A DNA stretch of 64,000 nt from Bradyrhizobium sp. MOS003 (GTDB lineage Bacteria; Pseudomonadota; Alphaproteobacteria; Rhizobiales; Xanthobacteraceae), in NCBI RefSeq assembly GCF_003020125.1, contig NZ_PYFW01000009.1:149201-213200 (forward strand), written 5' to 3'. The notes under the pieces were generated by a model. It ran no database searches, had not been told where the DNA came from, and was given only the letters and a program-made list of their open reading frames with translations. This document shows, piece by piece, positions 63,728-64,000 of this stretch; within the stretch, counting starts at the first letter, position 1; each line of letters begins with the position of its first letter. Both the position numbers and the translations under genes were made by a program.

Positions 63728-64000
63728 ATGGCAAAACCAGCCGTTTCCCGTGATGCTTTCCGTGGACTATTCGCCTTCTACGCGGCGAAAGCTCATCACG
63801 ATCACAAAGCCGGAGCCGAGGAATGCCTTTTGAGGTTGTTCGGGTCTGCGGAATATATTCCTGATCGCCTGCTGCAGCAATGGTCCGAAAAAGCGGACCT
63901 ACTCGGTCCAGAAACGGTAGGCAGTGTAGTGGAGCCGCGGGCCCGTGAAATCGCGAGCGGCGGCGCGCGGTACGACCATGCGAGTGATTTTCTCCACTCG
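63728..64000 (+). CDS. Family A small protein, copy 3 (partial at right edge)
   Basis: ATG 63728 follows GGGGACATAGCA. The visible 91 residues read MAKPAVSRDAFRGLFAFYAA, KAHHDHKAGAEECLLRLFGS, AEYIPDRLLQQW and RYDHASDFLHS before the window ends. The copy is open throughout and closely resembles the intact copy at 23864-24160; the HH-rich insert is shared only with the broken copy at 47665. A family of three in 40 kb points to expansion within the accessory DNA. Confidence 0.75.
   Translation, partial: MAKPAVSRDAFRGLFAFYAAKAHHDHKAGAEECLLRLFGSAEYIPDRLLQQWSEKADLLGPETVGSVVEPRAREIASGGARYDHASDFLHS

Noticed and set aside
1..64000. CRISPR array
   Set aside because: No regularly spaced direct repeats of 24-40 bases and no cas-like genes were seen.

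Overview
The window looks like a chromosomal segment of a Bradyrhizobium-type alphaproteobacterium. This is inferred from the GC-rich coding regions with AT-rich spacers, a pair of rhizobial-style H-NS proteins, several small protein families familiar from Bradyrhizobium and Rhodopseudomonas, and the IS types (IS110-like, IS3-like and an unclassified DDE family). Family names rest on motif recognition by eye; no search was run.

Layout. 1-3290 (minus) is the N-terminal part of a very large protein with an N,N-dimethylformamidase-beta-like region, an Ig-like region and the start of a DUF4082 domain. 3401-6824 (minus) is an intact dTDP-L-rhamnose operon, rfbC-rfbB-rfbD-rfbA. Divergently, 7174-13143 (plus) holds a Wzz/BY-kinase fusion, a polytopic Wzy/ligase-like protein and a polyprenyl-phosphate sugar transferase. 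Together these form an exopolysaccharide locus: rhamnose donor, initiating transferase, candidate polymerase and chain-length/export kinase. Two divergent H-NS genes follow (13211-14568). Next comes a minus-strand unit of a small SD-led peptide, a PqqD-HprK fusion and a nucleotidyltransferase (14643-17283), which resembles a peptide-modification module. 19472-23425 (plus) is a compact run of four exported or envelope proteins: coiled-coil/Sel1, TAXI-type binding protein, VasI-like and DsrE-like.

From about 17.9 kb to the right end the DNA is a mosaic of small genes and broken genes. It includes remnants of an integrase and excisionase beside a tRNA-Lys 3' fragment (about 31.5 kb), Ku, acyltransferase-3, an ABC binding protein, a second integrase, a two-component pair, a serine recombinase, a metallo-beta-lactamase-fold protein, IS3, IS110 and DDE transposases, and an O-methyltransferase. 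Intact genes within the mosaic include a two-gene zinc metallopeptidase operon (33865-37272), a Tat-like Gly-rich protein and a Cys-rich exported protein (39818-40909), a MOBQ-like relaxase with a divergent partner (43519-46838), an HWE histidine kinase (49664-50833), an Lrp regulator (54624-55136), and a four-gene run coding a GIY-YIG/DUF4357 protein, an unknown protein, a Lon-like AAA+ ATPase and a DnaQ-type exonuclease (56148-60354). The exonuclease has an in-frame TGA.

The most interesting candidates are the AAA+/nuclease cluster, the PqqD-HprK/nucleotidyltransferase/peptide unit, the metallopeptidase pair, and two families of small paralogous proteins scattered through the decayed region, one of which carries conserved leader hairpins.
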